Source of the DNA: Acidovorax sp. YS12 | GTDB lineage: Bacteria > Pseudomonadota > Gammaproteobacteria > Burkholderiales > Burkholderiaceae_C | DNA length: 64,000 nucleotides | Direction: 5' to 3' | Assembly (NCBI GenBank): GCA_021496925.1 | Contig: CP053915.1 | Location: 4,429,501-4,493,500 of the forward strand | In this document: positions 35,401-43,531 of the stretch, piece by piece | Position numbering within the stretch: position 1 is the first letter of the stretch | How the letters are laid out: each line of letters begins with the position of its first letter | Made by a program: the position numbers and the translations under genes | The notes under the pieces: model-generated | Told to the model about the DNA's origin: nothing | What the model saw: only the letters and a program-made list of their open reading frames with translations | Databases searched by the model: none

Positions 35401-38400
35401 CTGCTGCTGTGCGAGGCCAAGCTGGACGAGCCCGGCGAGGTGGAGCTGGTGGTGTCTGCGCGCGACAAGGAAGGCAACGAGGCGCAGGCCGCCGCGTCGG
35501 TCTGGATCACGCGCCAGGGCGAGCTGTGGTTTGGCGGCGAGGACCACGACCGCATCGACCTGCTGCCCGAAAAGAAAAGCTACCAGCCCGGCGAGATGGC
35601 GCGCTTGCAGGTGCGCATGCCGTTCCGCTTCGCCACGGCGCTGGTGGCGGTGGAGCGCGAGGGCATCATCGACCTGCGCGTGGTGGAACTCAACGGCAAG
35701 GACCCGACGGTGCAGCTCAAGGTGGAAGAGGGCTGGGGCCCCAACGTCTACGTGAGCGTGCTGGCGCTGCGCGGGCGCCTGCGCGAGGTGCCGTGGTACA
35801 GCTTCTTCACCTGGGGCTACAAGGCGCCGCGCGAGTGGTGGACGGCGTTCTGGTTCGAGGGGCGCGAGTACGTGGCGCCCACCGCGCTGGTGGACCTGTC
35901 CAAGCCCGCCTACCGCCTGGGCCTGGCGGAAATCCGCGTGGGCGCGCAGGCGCACCAGATCCAGGTGCAGGTGGCGGCCGACAAGGAAAGCTACCCGGTG
36001 CGCGGCAAGGCGCAGGTGACCATCACCGCCAAGCTGCCGGACGGCAAGCCGGCCGCCGGGGCCGAGGTGGCGCTGGCCGCCGTGGACCAGGCCCTGCTGG
36101 AGCTGATGCCCAACACCAGTTGGAACCTGCTCGACGCCATGCTGCAGCGGCGCAGCTGGGGCGTGGCCACCTCCACGGCGCAGATGGAAATCATTGGCCG
36201 GCGCCACTACGGCCGCAAGGCCGTGCCGGCGGGTGGCGGCGGCGGGCGCTCGTCCACGCGCGAGCTGTTCGACACGCTGCTGCTGTGGCAGCCCGCGCTG
36301 CAGCTCGACGCCAACGGCCAGGCCAAGGTCACGGTGCCGCTGAACGATGCGCTGACCACCTTCAAGGTCGTGGCCGTGGCCGACCTGGGCGCGGGCCAGT
36401 TCGGCACCGGCCAGGCAGCGCTGCGCACCACGCAGGACCTGCAGCTCATCAGCGGCCTGCCGCCGCTGGTGCGCGAGGACGACCAGTTCCGCGCCCAGAT
36501 CACGCTGCGCAACACCACGCAGGCGGCCATGAAGGTGGAGGTGGCGCCGCGTGCCACGCTGCTGGCGCTGGACAAGCAAACCGTGGACATTCCCGCCGGC
36601 GAGTCGCGCGAAGTGGCCTGGAACGTGACCGCGCCAGCGCAGCTGGCGCAGACCCGCGCCGAGTCCATCGTGTGGGAGATCGAGGCGCGCGACACCGTCT
36701 CGGGCGCGCGCGATGCGCTCAAGGCCAGCCAGCGCATCATCCCCGCCGTGCCGCTGACGGTGCAGCAGGCCACGCTGGTGCAGGTCGATGGCAGCCTGCA
36801 GCTGCCCGTGGCGCCGCCGCAGGACGCGCTGCCGGGCCGTGGCGGGCTCAAGCTCTCGCTGCAGCCCAAGCTGGCCGAAGGCCTGCCCGGCGTGCGCGAC
36901 TGGTGGGCCCACTACCCGTTCGCCTGCCTGGAGCAGAAAACCAGCAAGTCCATCGGCCTGCGCGACGCCAAGCTGTGGCAGACGGTGGCGGCGCAACTGC
37001 CCACCTACCTGGACGGCGACGGCCTGGCCTACTACTTCCCGCCGCGCGATGGCGACGCCAACCGGGGCAGCGACACGCTCACGGCCTACCTGCTCGCCGC
37101 CACGCACGAGGCGTCGGGGCTCGACCCGGCCTTCGCGCTGCCCGACGAGGCGCGCGCCGCCATGGAGCGCGGCCTGGCCGCCTTTGTGGAAGGGCGCATC
37201 GAGCGCAACTTCTGGAGCCCGCGCAAGGACCTGGACATGCGCAAGCTCGCCGCCATCGAGGCGCTGTCGCGCTACGGCAAGGCCCACGCGCGCATGCTCA
37301 CCAGCATCACCGTGGCGCCCAACCAGTGGCCCACGCACGCGGTCATCGACTGGATCAACATCCTCAAGCGCGTGGACGGCGTGCCCGAGCGCCGCCAGCG
37401 CCTGCAGGAAGCCCAGCAGATCCTCAAGGCGCGCCTGAGCTACCAGGGCACCAGGCTGCTGTTCTCCACCGAGCAGGACGACTACTGGTGGTGGCTGATG
37501 CAGAACGGCGACGTCAACACCGCGCGCCTGATGCTCGCCGTCATGGACGACCCCGAGTGGCAGCCCGACATGGGCCGCCTGGTCAACGGCTTCATCAGCC
37601 GCCAGCAAGGCGGCGCCTGGCACACCACCACGGCCAACTTCTGGGGCGGGCTGGCGCTGGAGAAATTCAGCGCCAGGTTCGAGGCCACGCCCGTCGCCGG
37701 CACCACCCGCGCCGCCATGGGCGCTGCCCACGCCAGCGTGGACTGGGCCAAGGTGGAGCGCATCAAGACCAGCGACGCCACGGGCGCGGCCCACCAGAGC
37801 ACCTGGTTCGGCGCGCCCGCTGCGCCGGGCATGCTGAAGAACAACGGCATGTTTCTGCCCTGGAGCCCGGCGGGCGGCAAGGAAAGCCTTTCCGTCACGC
37901 ACCAGGGCGCGGGCAAGCCCTGGCTCACGCTGCAGTCGGTGGCGGCCGTGCAGCTCAAGGCGCCTTTCAGCGCGGGCTACGCCATCAAGAAGACCGTCAC
38001 TCCCATCGAGCAGGCCAACAAGGGCCTGCCCGCCGGCCAGTACACCCGGGGCGACGTGCTGCGCGTGACGCTGGAGGTGACCAGCACCGCCGACATGACC
38101 TGGGTGGCCATCACCGACCCGATCCCGGCCGGCAGCACCATCCTGGGCAGCGGCCTGGGGCGCGACTCCGAGATCGCCACCCAGGGCGAAAAGCGCGAGG
38201 GCTGGGGCTGGCCCGCGTTCGAGGAGCGCAGCTTCGAGTCCTTCCGCAGCTACTACGAGTACCTGCCCAAGGGCGCGGTGAAGATGGAATACACCGTGCG
38301 CCTGAACAACGCGGGCGACTTCCAGCTCCCGCCCAGCCGCGTCGAGGCGCTGTACGCGCCCGAGATGTTCGGCGAGGCGCCGAATGCGCGGGTGAAGGTG

Positions 38401-38415
38401 GTGCAGGCGCAGTGA
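32479..38415 (+). CDS. Bacterial alpha-2-macroglobulin with thioester motif
   Basis: Periplasmic protease trap of 1978 residues. GTG at 32479 with GGAG upstream; signal peptide ends near AAQA (residue about 24) and there is no lipobox Cys, so it is soluble or anchored otherwise. The MG-domain series includes the SLEQ/bait-region neighbourhood and the thioester motif CLEQ near residue 1483 (PFACLEQKTSK), which would couple covalently to attacking proteases. Usually it is encoded next to pbpC, its cell-wall repair partner; here pbpC lies 12 kb downstream, beyond an accessory module. A palindromic repeat is carried in frame near residues 105-120 (FKSGAGAPLAGAKSYQFNS). Confidence 0.93.
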   Translation: MNAISFPLILAASLGLAASAAQALTITHFSPQGEVARVRQAVAKFDGAAVNFGDPKAPAPLTLSCDDAQASQGQGRWTSEREWVFDFKADLPPGVRCTARVVPGFKSGAGAPLAGAKSYQFNSGGPFVQNLQPGTYEDIDEEQFFVLQFNGPATTASVQEHTWCVMDGVGERVPVRLIAGKEREALLKAQGLDKRAAKEPLQFATLACQRRLSSGTRMQLVFGKGVATPSGIANQVEKRFDYKVREPFTADFSCERENAQAACLPIRPMRLAFSAPVPRKLAEGVRLKSAQETVKPRIEDAADGDSVVSSLEFAAPLAGQTQFELLLPKDFKDASGRVLANAGSFPLAVATGDLPPLAKFAAAPFGIVERFAEGPPSDNPPALLPVTLRKVEAALQVSGLQANTLQPRSDAEIIAWLRKVRRYDDYTVSRAQARRDVKGALPAALDGDSEWVQSRMVSLLAGQGNVKKLELPRPAKDDPRPFEVVGIPLPVGFSVVEIASPLLGQSLLDARHGAQRTMYVRTSALVTNLGVHFKLGRENAAAWVTSLDKGKPVAGAQVRVSDCEGRELAQGTTDAQGIARFEGLSPEPRTCQGEGEWRSAYFVSARALNEGVQDMAFTWSDWQRGIEPWRFNVPTSNEPRPDEIAHTVFDRTLLRAGETVSMKHLLRTQTSKGFALPPHNPDTLVITHVGSGQQYTQPLQWRGTATGGRSAQSQFQIPPAAKLGVYQVELRGKNQSFDSGSFRVEEFRLPVLEGRVAPSAKKALVRVRSVPADVQVNYVSGGGAAHLPVRVSALVRGKQLQYPDYDAFSFSAPRKRDASSASQSDDEEATASQDSRVVADKLPVTLDKSGAGKVTVENLPAQREAQELLLEATYADPNGEVQTLRSTHTLWPAAVVAGVKTEGWASSGSRVRFQALALALDGKPQAGVPLSVQAIARITTSARKRMVGGFYSYDNKTETKDLGTVCTGQSDSRGLLLCEAKLDEPGEVELVVSARDKEGNEAQAAASVWITRQGELWFGGEDHDRIDLLPEKKSYQPGEMARLQVRMPFRFATALVAVEREGIIDLRVVELNGKDPTVQLKVEEGWGPNVYVSVLALRGRLREVPWYSFFTWGYKAPREWWTAFWFEGREYVAPTALVDLSKPAYRLGLAEIRVGAQAHQIQVQVAADKESYPVRGKAQVTITAKLPDGKPAAGAEVALAAVDQALLELMPNTSWNLLDAMLQRRSWGVATSTAQMEIIGRRHYGRKAVPAGGGGGRSSTRELFDTLLLWQPALQLDANGQAKVTVPLNDALTTFKVVAVADLGAGQFGTGQAALRTTQDLQLISGLPPLVREDDQFRAQITLRNTTQAAMKVEVAPRATLLALDKQTVDIPAGESREVAWNVTAPAQLAQTRAESIVWEIEARDTVSGARDALKASQRIIPAVPLTVQQATLVQVDGSLQLPVAPPQDALPGRGGLKLSLQPKLAEGLPGVRDWWAHYPFACLEQKTSKSIGLRDAKLWQTVAAQLPTYLDGDGLAYYFPPRDGDANRGSDTLTAYLLAATHEASGLDPAFALPDEARAAMERGLAAFVEGRIERNFWSPRKDLDMRKLAAIEALSRYGKAHARMLTSITVAPNQWPTHAVIDWINILKRVDGVPERRQRLQEAQQILKARLSYQGTRLLFSTEQDDYWWWLMQNGDVNTARLMLAVMDDPEWQPDMGRLVNGFISRQQGGAWHTTTANFWGGLALEKFSARFEATPVAGTTRAAMGAAHASVDWAKVERIKTSDATGAAHQSTWFGAPAAPGMLKNNGMFLPWSPAGGKESLSVTHQGAGKPWLTLQSVAAVQLKAPFSAGYAIKKTVTPIEQANKGLPAGQYTRGDVLRVTLEVTSTADMTWVAITDPIPAGSTILGSGLGRDSEIATQGEKREGWGWPAFEERSFESFRSYYEYLPKGAVKMEYTVRLNNAGDFQLPPSRVEALYAPEMFGEAPNARVKVVQAQ
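32791..32846. repeat. Dispersed palindromic repeat, copy 7, in frame within the alpha-2-macroglobulin gene
   Basis: TTCAAATCGGGCGCTGGCGC, loop, GGCGGGCGCTAAAAGCTATCAATTC. It matches the inverted consensus (CAAAATGGCNNCTGGCGC and GCGCTAGCAGCTATCAAATT). It encodes a low-complexity Gly/Ala loop in the N-terminal domain and does not break the frame. Confidence 0.7.
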
Positions 38416-38475
38416 AATGGCTGCCAGCGCTTGTCCATCAAGCGCTGGCAGCTATTGATTTGATAGCTTTTAGGC
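38413..38475. repeat. Dispersed palindromic repeat, copy 8, after the alpha-2-macroglobulin stop
   Basis: Perfect 14-bp stem GCTGCCAGCGCTTG (38420-38433), loop TCCAT, CAAGCGCTGGCAGC (38439-38452), then TATTGATTTGATAGCTTTT. It begins at the stop codon of the alpha-2-macroglobulin gene and marks the left edge of the accessory module. Confidence 0.9.
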
Positions 38476-38480
38476 GGCCA

Positions 38481-38738
38481 TCAGTCGATGCAAACCAGCA
38501 TCCTCTCCAGATCGTCATGCCCGCAGTGCGGGCATTGGCCGGGCGGCCTGTACAGCGCGCCCCGTGTCCAGTACCTGGCCCATCCACATTGGGCGCATTT
38601 GAGTCCGTGATGGTGCCCTCTGGGCAGGTCGAGAGGGTTTGTTATTCCCAGAATGCTGGCCGGTAGAAGCCTTCGGATGCTTGCCCGCAAGGCTCTGGCA
38701 ATGCCCGGGCGTGGTTGGGTGGGGTCGTCAAGACGCAT
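38481..38738 (-). CDS. Small zinc-ribbon protein
   Basis: An 85-residue protein with a basic N-terminal half (LRASIRRLLPASIL) and a C-terminal zinc ribbon, CAQC near residue 49 and CPHC near 69, then the acidic end DDLERMLVCID. Not recognised. It lies 105 bp downstream of the HEPN gene on the same strand and could be the last member of that operon or an independent gene. A second ribbon protein, at 39539-39754, has no clear sequence relation beyond the Cys pairs. Confidence 0.6.
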   Translation of the reverse strand: MRLDDPTQPRPGIARALRASIRRLLPASILGITNPLDLPRGHHHGLKCAQCGWARYWTRGALYRPPGQCPHCGHDDLERMLVCID

Positions 38739-38843
38739 GGTTCGTCCATTGCAGGAAGCGGGAGGAGAACCAGAGGGTAGTGCGCGGCACCGGCAGGATG
38801 TGTCGCAGGCCGTCTCTGTTGCCGGGTGGCCGTACTCGGCCCA

Positions 38844-39539
38844 TCAATCCTTCACCACCGGATAGAACGGCCGTCCCTCGAACTGCGCCGGGTTGTCCAT
38901 CATCACCTCCAGCATCACCGGCAACACCCGCGCCAGCAGCGCCCGGCCATCGCGCACCTGGGCGCGGTTGACCGAACTGTTCCACGTCGCTCCGCCGTGC
39001 ATCAACTGGTTTCGCAGCGTGTACAGGCGCACGAACACCTCGTACAGCACCCGCTCGGTATCTTGCTGCGCCAGCGCACGGTGCACGCGCTGGCGCGCAT
39101 CGTCGAACGCCTCGCGCCAATGGCCGGGCGTGCTGCCATCGCTGCGCGGGTTGTTCAGCGCATCCCAAAAGGGCTGGAACACGTACTGGTTATCGAGCAA
39201 TACGCGAATGGGGCCGGGGAACACCTGCCACACCAGCGCGGAAAGGGCCTTGGCTTTGTCCAGCGCACATACGTCGGCCATGAAGTTGCGAAACGCCTGC
39301 CGCTCCGAAGTGCTGCCGCCCGCGCCCTGGCCCAAGTCCTGCGCATAGGCTGCGTTGAAGGCGATCCACAGGCAGACGAAGGCCACGTCGTCATCCTCGC
39401 CCGCCGCCTCGGCGCGCTGCAGCCAGCTCAGGGCGCGGTGCATGCGCAGGGTGAAGGGGGTGCGGTGCTGGGATATCTGGGCCTGGTGGCGGGCGGTGAG
39501 TGTTGCCAGCGAGTGGGCCATGGTGGGCGAGGTAGGCAT
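38844..39539 (-). CDS. HEPN-domain protein (putative ribonuclease)
   Basis: A 231-residue all-helical protein. The conserved segments MHRALSWLQRAEAAGEDDDVAFVCLWIAFNAAYA (residues 33-66) and LYTLRNQLMHGGATWNSSVNRAQVRDG (172-198) are typical of ApeA-like HEPN proteins. RNQLMH (Arg176, His181) fits the Rx4-6H active-site motif of HEPN ribonucleases. ATG at 39539 overlaps the stop of the zinc-ribbon gene as ATGA, fixing the start; a long upstream extension of the frame is ignored. HEPN proteins often serve as the RNA-cleaving toxin of defence or toxin-antitoxin systems; that role is inferred here. Final gene of the GTPase operon. Confidence 0.82.
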   Translation of the reverse strand: MPTSPTMAHSLATLTARHQAQISQHRTPFTLRMHRALSWLQRAEAAGEDDDVAFVCLWIAFNAAYAQDLGQGAGGSTSERQAFRNFMADVCALDKAKALSALVWQVFPGPIRVLLDNQYVFQPFWDALNNPRSDGSTPGHWREAFDDARQRVHRALAQQDTERVLYEVFVRLYTLRNQLMHGGATWNSSVNRAQVRDGRALLARVLPVMLEVMMDNPAQFEGRPFYPVVKD

Positions 39540-39754
39540 CAGCGTTTGAACCATTTCTCCAAGGTGTTGGCGATCTGGTCGAAGCCAGCCGGCATGGCTA
39601 CCGCAGCCTTGGAGTCCAGCGGTGCATGGCCGCACTTTGGGCATGCAGCGAAATGATCGTGACCCGGTACCAGTACATCGCTGGCAGGGGCTACGGTTTT
39701 GCTCCAGCTGCAGACGGGGCAGTGGCGGTGGCGTGGGGGCAGTGGGATGGGCAT
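39539..39754 (-). CDS. Zinc-ribbon partner of the HEPN protein
   Basis: A 71-residue protein with CPVC (Cys12, Cys15) and CPKCGH (Cys38, Cys41), a treble-clef or zinc-ribbon fold, plus the conserved ASDVLVPGHDHF between them. The C-terminus is helical (FDQIANTLEKWFKR). It overlaps the HEPN gene by ATGA and begins 6 bp after the YkgJ-type gene. I recall HEPN genes of this type being accompanied by a short ribbon protein, so they probably act together, perhaps as toxin and RNA-guide or inhibitor; the precise role is unknown. Confidence 0.78.
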   Translation of the reverse strand: MPIPLPPRHRHCPVCSWSKTVAPASDVLVPGHDHFAACPKCGHAPLDSKAAVAMPAGFDQIANTLEKWFKR

Positions 39755-39760
39755 GGCCGG

Positions 39761-40033
39761 TTATAGATTTCGACAAATATCTAAATTTATTTTTACGAAA
39801 TCATTCCATTCAAAAAAATGGGAAAGATTTTGCTTGTAATAGTCCTCAATCCGACAAACCAAAGGACGGTTTTGATAGATAAGACATAGATTCGTGGTTT
39901 CGTCAAAATGCATGCATATCGAATCACCACGATCCAGCCAAGATGTTTCCTGGCTTCTGTCTACATGCCGACAACACTTGCCACAGCCATTGCATGGAAA
40001 TGGTTGGCGACTGGCGCCGTGTGTCACGGTCAT
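39761..40033 (-). CDS. YkgJ-type cysteine-cluster protein
   Basis: A 90-residue protein. Cysteines at 14, 17, 20, 21, 40, 50 and 60 (PCNGCGKCCRHVD, SICMHF, NLCLIY, PLVCRIEDYY) match the YkgJ / UPF0153 cysteine-cluster family, predicted to bind zinc or an Fe-S centre. ATG at 40033 overlaps the stop of the dynamin-like gene (ATGA), so the start is well supported and translation is coupled. Some family members are linked to protein modification, but function is unknown. Its firm place in the GTPase operon suggests a redox- or metal-dependent accessory step. Confidence 0.82.
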   Translation of the reverse strand: MTVTHGASRQPFPCNGCGKCCRHVDRSQETSWLDRGDSICMHFDETTNLCLIYQNRPLVCRIEDYYKQNLSHFFEWNDFVKINLDICRNL

Positions 40034-41682
40034 GCATTCAATGCCAATTGCTGGATAACTACCCATTTTTGCAGGCGCTCGCTGGTAGCTTTCTCTGTTT
40101 CATTGAAGCCTTCGCGCATCTTGTCAATTTGTGAATTCAATTGAGCAAAGAAATCATCAATTTCTGGAAAAATATTTGTACGCATGAATTGATTGAAGCC
40201 ATCGGCAAGCTCCTGCGCAAAATCATCTATTTGTTGCTCCGCTCGCTCGCGTGCAAGGCGCTGTGCTTCCATTTGTTCACGCATTGCCTTTTCTTCTGGG
40301 TCGCCAGAAAAAATGTCCCATAAAGCCATTCCCGTCGAGACGGCAAGGCCGACATATGGAATATATTTGCTCATCACGGTTCCGGCCCATTTCTCCATGG
40401 TCTTGGGACCAATTCCCTTCATCAGCGAAGGCAGTAGCTCCTTGACGGTTTTCAGGGTGCTGACGATATGCTCCGGTTTGACCATTACCGTCATTTGCTT
40501 GGCCGCTTGCGCAGCCATTTCAGCAGAAATGCCTGAAGTCCTTTGCGTTTTCTGTATGGGTGGATTTGGATCGGAAGCATTCTCTGCGACAGGTATGTCT
40601 CCAGTGTGGCTGTATTGCTCCACATGAGGCATGGCAGCCTGCAATTCCTCGATATCCTGCTGTGCAATAGAGACGAGTTCCTGCAGTCGAAGGTTCAGAT
40701 GCTGTTGTATCTGCTCGCTGGCTTGCTGCATGATGCTCTCTATTTTTTGCTGGCAATCATCTGGGCTGGTGCGCAAGGCCCGTTTGGTTTTTTCGTAGAT
40801 GGACTGCCGCTCTTTTTCGATGGCATGCACCATATCGGAAGAAAGCGCTGATTTCTCGCGTGCCATCTGGCGTAGGAATTTATCGAATTTCTTCATGGCC
40901 GCGGTATCGCTTTGCTGGCTGCCAAGGGTGTTGACCTGAAAATTCAAGAACTCCAGAAGCTGATGTTTGAGGCGGTCATATACATCATCTGGAGATATTT
41001 CATCCAAAAATTTGGTGAGCTGCGTCTTGAAAGATGGGTAACCACTCAACTCAACAAGTTCTGGTTTGTCTTTCAATTGGCCGAGTAAGGCGCGCCGTGC
41101 ATTGATTCTAACAATGGGAACTTCCTTGAGAATGTTGCTCATGTTGCGCTGGGCCGCAATCTGCTGGAGCTGCTCGCGGGTCTGGTCTTTGAGTTTAATG
41201 TAATCCTCATCGCTCAGTCCCTTTTTGTCATTAAATACCATGAATACCTGTTTGCGTTCTGCCAATAAGTCCACCAGCACTTCCAGCGTTTTGGCTTCTT
41301 CAACAGTTCCCAGCGGATCGACGACGAAGATCACAGCATCTGCCTTGAGCATTTGGGCCTTGGTGACGTCTTCGTGTGCGATGGGAGCATCTACGCCAGG
41401 GGTGTCGAGAATGCTGTATTTACCCCAAGCATAGGATGTCACTTGATCGGTCAACGGAATATCATCCATTGCAGCTTCTTCTCTGCCCAGCAACACATTG
41501 ATAAGGGTACTCTTACCTGCGTTATAGACGCCATAGACCATGATGCAGGCGTCAGGCTTGTTTTTCTTTTCCTCGAAATTTTTCTCGATAGGAGAGAATT
41601 GTGCCGATTTCTCATCATGAGTGCTGCACAGAAGGCGGGCTTGCTCATAAGCATTCAGCAATTGTGTGGAATTTATTTTCAT
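40030..41682 (-). CDS. Dynamin-like GTPase 2
   Basis: A 550-residue large GTPase. G1/P-loop GVYNAGKST (51-59), G3 DTPG (93-96), and a G4-like FNDKKG (about 150-155). A long helical region follows (about 230-420; e.g. MAREKSALSSDMVHAIEKERQSIYEKTKRAL), with a hydrophobic patch YVGLAVSTGMALWDIFSG near 445-465, and a terminal coiled coil (QLNSQIDKMREGFNETEKATSERL). This is the layout of bacterial dynamin-like proteins that bind or remodel membranes. Ten base pairs after the first dynamin-like gene and overlapping the YkgJ-type gene. AT-richer codon use than the neighbouring chromosome. Confidence 0.87.
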   Translation of the reverse strand: MKINSTQLLNAYEQARLLCSTHDEKSAQFSPIEKNFEEKKNKPDACIMVYGVYNAGKSTLINVLLGREEAAMDDIPLTDQVTSYAWGKYSILDTPGVDAPIAHEDVTKAQMLKADAVIFVVDPLGTVEEAKTLEVLVDLLAERKQVFMVFNDKKGLSDEDYIKLKDQTREQLQQIAAQRNMSNILKEVPIVRINARRALLGQLKDKPELVELSGYPSFKTQLTKFLDEISPDDVYDRLKHQLLEFLNFQVNTLGSQQSDTAAMKKFDKFLRQMAREKSALSSDMVHAIEKERQSIYEKTKRALRTSPDDCQQKIESIMQQASEQIQQHLNLRLQELVSIAQQDIEELQAAMPHVEQYSHTGDIPVAENASDPNPPIQKTQRTSGISAEMAAQAAKQMTVMVKPEHIVSTLKTVKELLPSLMKGIGPKTMEKWAGTVMSKYIPYVGLAVSTGMALWDIFSGDPEEKAMREQMEAQRLARERAEQQIDDFAQELADGFNQFMRTNIFPEIDDFFAQLNSQIDKMREGFNETEKATSERLQKWVVIQQLALNA

Positions 41683-41692
41683 GGTATTTAAA

Positions 41693-43531
41693 TCAAAGTG
41701 CGGTTTTGGCTTCGTCGTGGATTAATTTCAATTCAAAATGAAATTTTTTCATGTCGGACGAAATTTTTTCCAGGAGATCTTGAATGCTGCCATCAAAATC
41801 ATTCCATAGACGATTGGAGTTTTCTTTCAGTGAACTGTCGAGGGCATCTCCATAGATGTCTCGTAATTTTTGCCGAATGTCTTGGAGGTTGTCACCTACG
41901 GTGATTTGGATGTCGCGGTAGCGAATGCTGGCACTGTCGCCAGTCATACTTCCCAAACCACCGCCAATCGTGGAGCCGATAGCGGCACCAGCGGGGCCAC
42001 CGAAGAAAAGACCTAACAAACCTCCCGCGACTGCGCCAATGCCTGAATTGCGTTTTTTGCTTCCTGACCGCGTGCCTGCTTCCACCTGTTCGGTGATGGT
42101 GTCGAGCTTGAAATCAGGGATCTGAGGAAGAAGGCTATTTTGATAGGTATTCTTGATGCTGGAATCAAGATCCTTGGTCAAATCATCAGTGATGGCCTGC
42201 AATTGCTTATTGATAATCTGCTCAAATTTCTTGCCGAGCTTGCTGTGAAATGCTTTCAATTCATTGTTGGTGTGGTTCTGATCGCTGCGCTGGGCTTCCA
42301 GTCCATCAAAAAATTGATCGATAAAGCGTTGGATATGGACTTTTCCCTCTCGCATGTGTATGGGGATTTTCTTTTCTAACTTGTCGCGCACCTTCTGTAA
42401 ACCTGGCCTAAAACTGTCGATCAACTGCTGATAGGGTGCTAAATCATTCTCACAGTTTCTCAGAAAATTGTACAAATTACTCATGGGTACACGCTGCTTG
42501 ATCTTCACCCCTTCGGATTGGCAAATTTCTTGCAGCGTTGCACAGAAAACCCCCAAGCCACTGTCGAAGAGAGCCACGGAGTCATTGGCATGTTCCTGGG
42601 CATAGCGTGATGAAATGGAGAATATTTCAATCCTTTCTGCGCCTGGAATTTCTTTCAATTCACCACGCACATAGCTTTGCTGTTTTTTGCGACGCTCCAC
42701 ATCTTTCATGATGACGCATTGCACGATGTCGCCGTCATCGTTGACATCCTCTTCGATGTCATCACTGCCCGTGAGCAGCAACAGGGTTCTTTTGTCCTTT
42801 CGGATGAGTTCCCTGATCTCTGCCAGGTCGCTGGCGCGGCCTGGTGAATCGGACTTCATGGTGTAGAGAATTAAATCTGCATGATCCAGGTATTCACGGG
42901 CCAGATTGCCATTTTCTGCTTTCAGAGAGTGCAAGCCCGGTGAATCCACCCATGTCAATCCAGGTAGATTGAAACTTTGTATGGAGCTTGTGGCTTCGGT
43001 AGCGCCTACACGGAATTCACGCTTGTTTTCAGCTTCCTTGTGCTGATCTCCGCCTTCTACATCTACTTTGGCGTGTGATTGATACTGGGGATAGTGCTCG
43101 GGCGGTGTCTGGCGTTTGATGCTATTTGTGGGATCGGTATGACCCCAGGCCATATAGTTGCCCAGAGAGCTTTTGCCAGATTTGACTTTGCCGCTGACAA
43201 AAACCAACAGTGAATCTTCAAAACCCTGGCGGAATTCAACACCTTTTTGACGCCCCGCCACTTTTTCATCCCACTCACGGCTGGTTTGCGCCATGGTCGT
43301 CACAAAATTTTGCAGGGAGGCTTGCAACGGGTTGTTTGCAGGTAGGTTTTTTTGAGCTTCTTGCAGATGATCGGAGATGGCATTGATCAGCTTGGCGCGT
43401 GAGGCATCGAATGATTTTTCCAGCTTTTGGGCCTCTTGCAATGAACTGGTGAATTGCGTCGCCAGCCCACCAAAAGATTGAAGTAGTGCCTGTCTTGTGA
43501 TGGATTTTCTTGTCATTTTTTGACCTTTCAT
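41693..43531 (-). CDS. Dynamin-like GTPase 1 with glycine zipper
   Basis: A 612-residue protein. P-loop GKVKSGKSS (114-122) follows a helical N-terminal domain; G3 is DSPGL (196-200); LLLLTGSDD may supply the G4 region. A helical middle (about 320-470) leads to a glycine-zipper hairpin (GAVAGGLLGLFFGG, then AAIGSTIGGGLGS; about 495-530), a motif that inserts in membranes, and a helical tail. ATG at 43531 overlaps the preceding gene's stop as ATGA. Paired large GTPases with differing membrane elements recall two-component bacterial dynamins such as LeoA/LeoBC (Eleos), but identity cannot be claimed without alignment. Confidence 0.87.
   Translation of the reverse strand: MKGQKMTRKSITRQALLQSFGGLATQFTSSLQEAQKLEKSFDASRAKLINAISDHLQEAQKNLPANNPLQASLQNFVTTMAQTSREWDEKVAGRQKGVEFRQGFEDSLLVFVSGKVKSGKSSLGNYMAWGHTDPTNSIKRQTPPEHYPQYQSHAKVDVEGGDQHKEAENKREFRVGATEATSSIQSFNLPGLTWVDSPGLHSLKAENGNLAREYLDHADLILYTMKSDSPGRASDLAEIRELIRKDKRTLLLLTGSDDIEEDVNDDGDIVQCVIMKDVERRKKQQSYVRGELKEIPGAERIEIFSISSRYAQEHANDSVALFDSGLGVFCATLQEICQSEGVKIKQRVPMSNLYNFLRNCENDLAPYQQLIDSFRPGLQKVRDKLEKKIPIHMREGKVHIQRFIDQFFDGLEAQRSDQNHTNNELKAFHSKLGKKFEQIINKQLQAITDDLTKDLDSSIKNTYQNSLLPQIPDFKLDTITEQVEAGTRSGSKKRNSGIGAVAGGLLGLFFGGPAGAAIGSTIGGGLGSMTGDSASIRYRDIQITVGDNLQDIRQKLRDIYGDALDSSLKENSNRLWNDFDGSIQDLLEKISSDMKKFHFELKLIHDEAKTAL

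Noticed and set aside
32314..37902. Open frame of 1862 codons on the minus strand
   Set aside because: It lies wholly opposite the alpha-2-macroglobulin gene, is His/Arg/Ala-rich without motifs, and is a typical high-GC antisense shadow.
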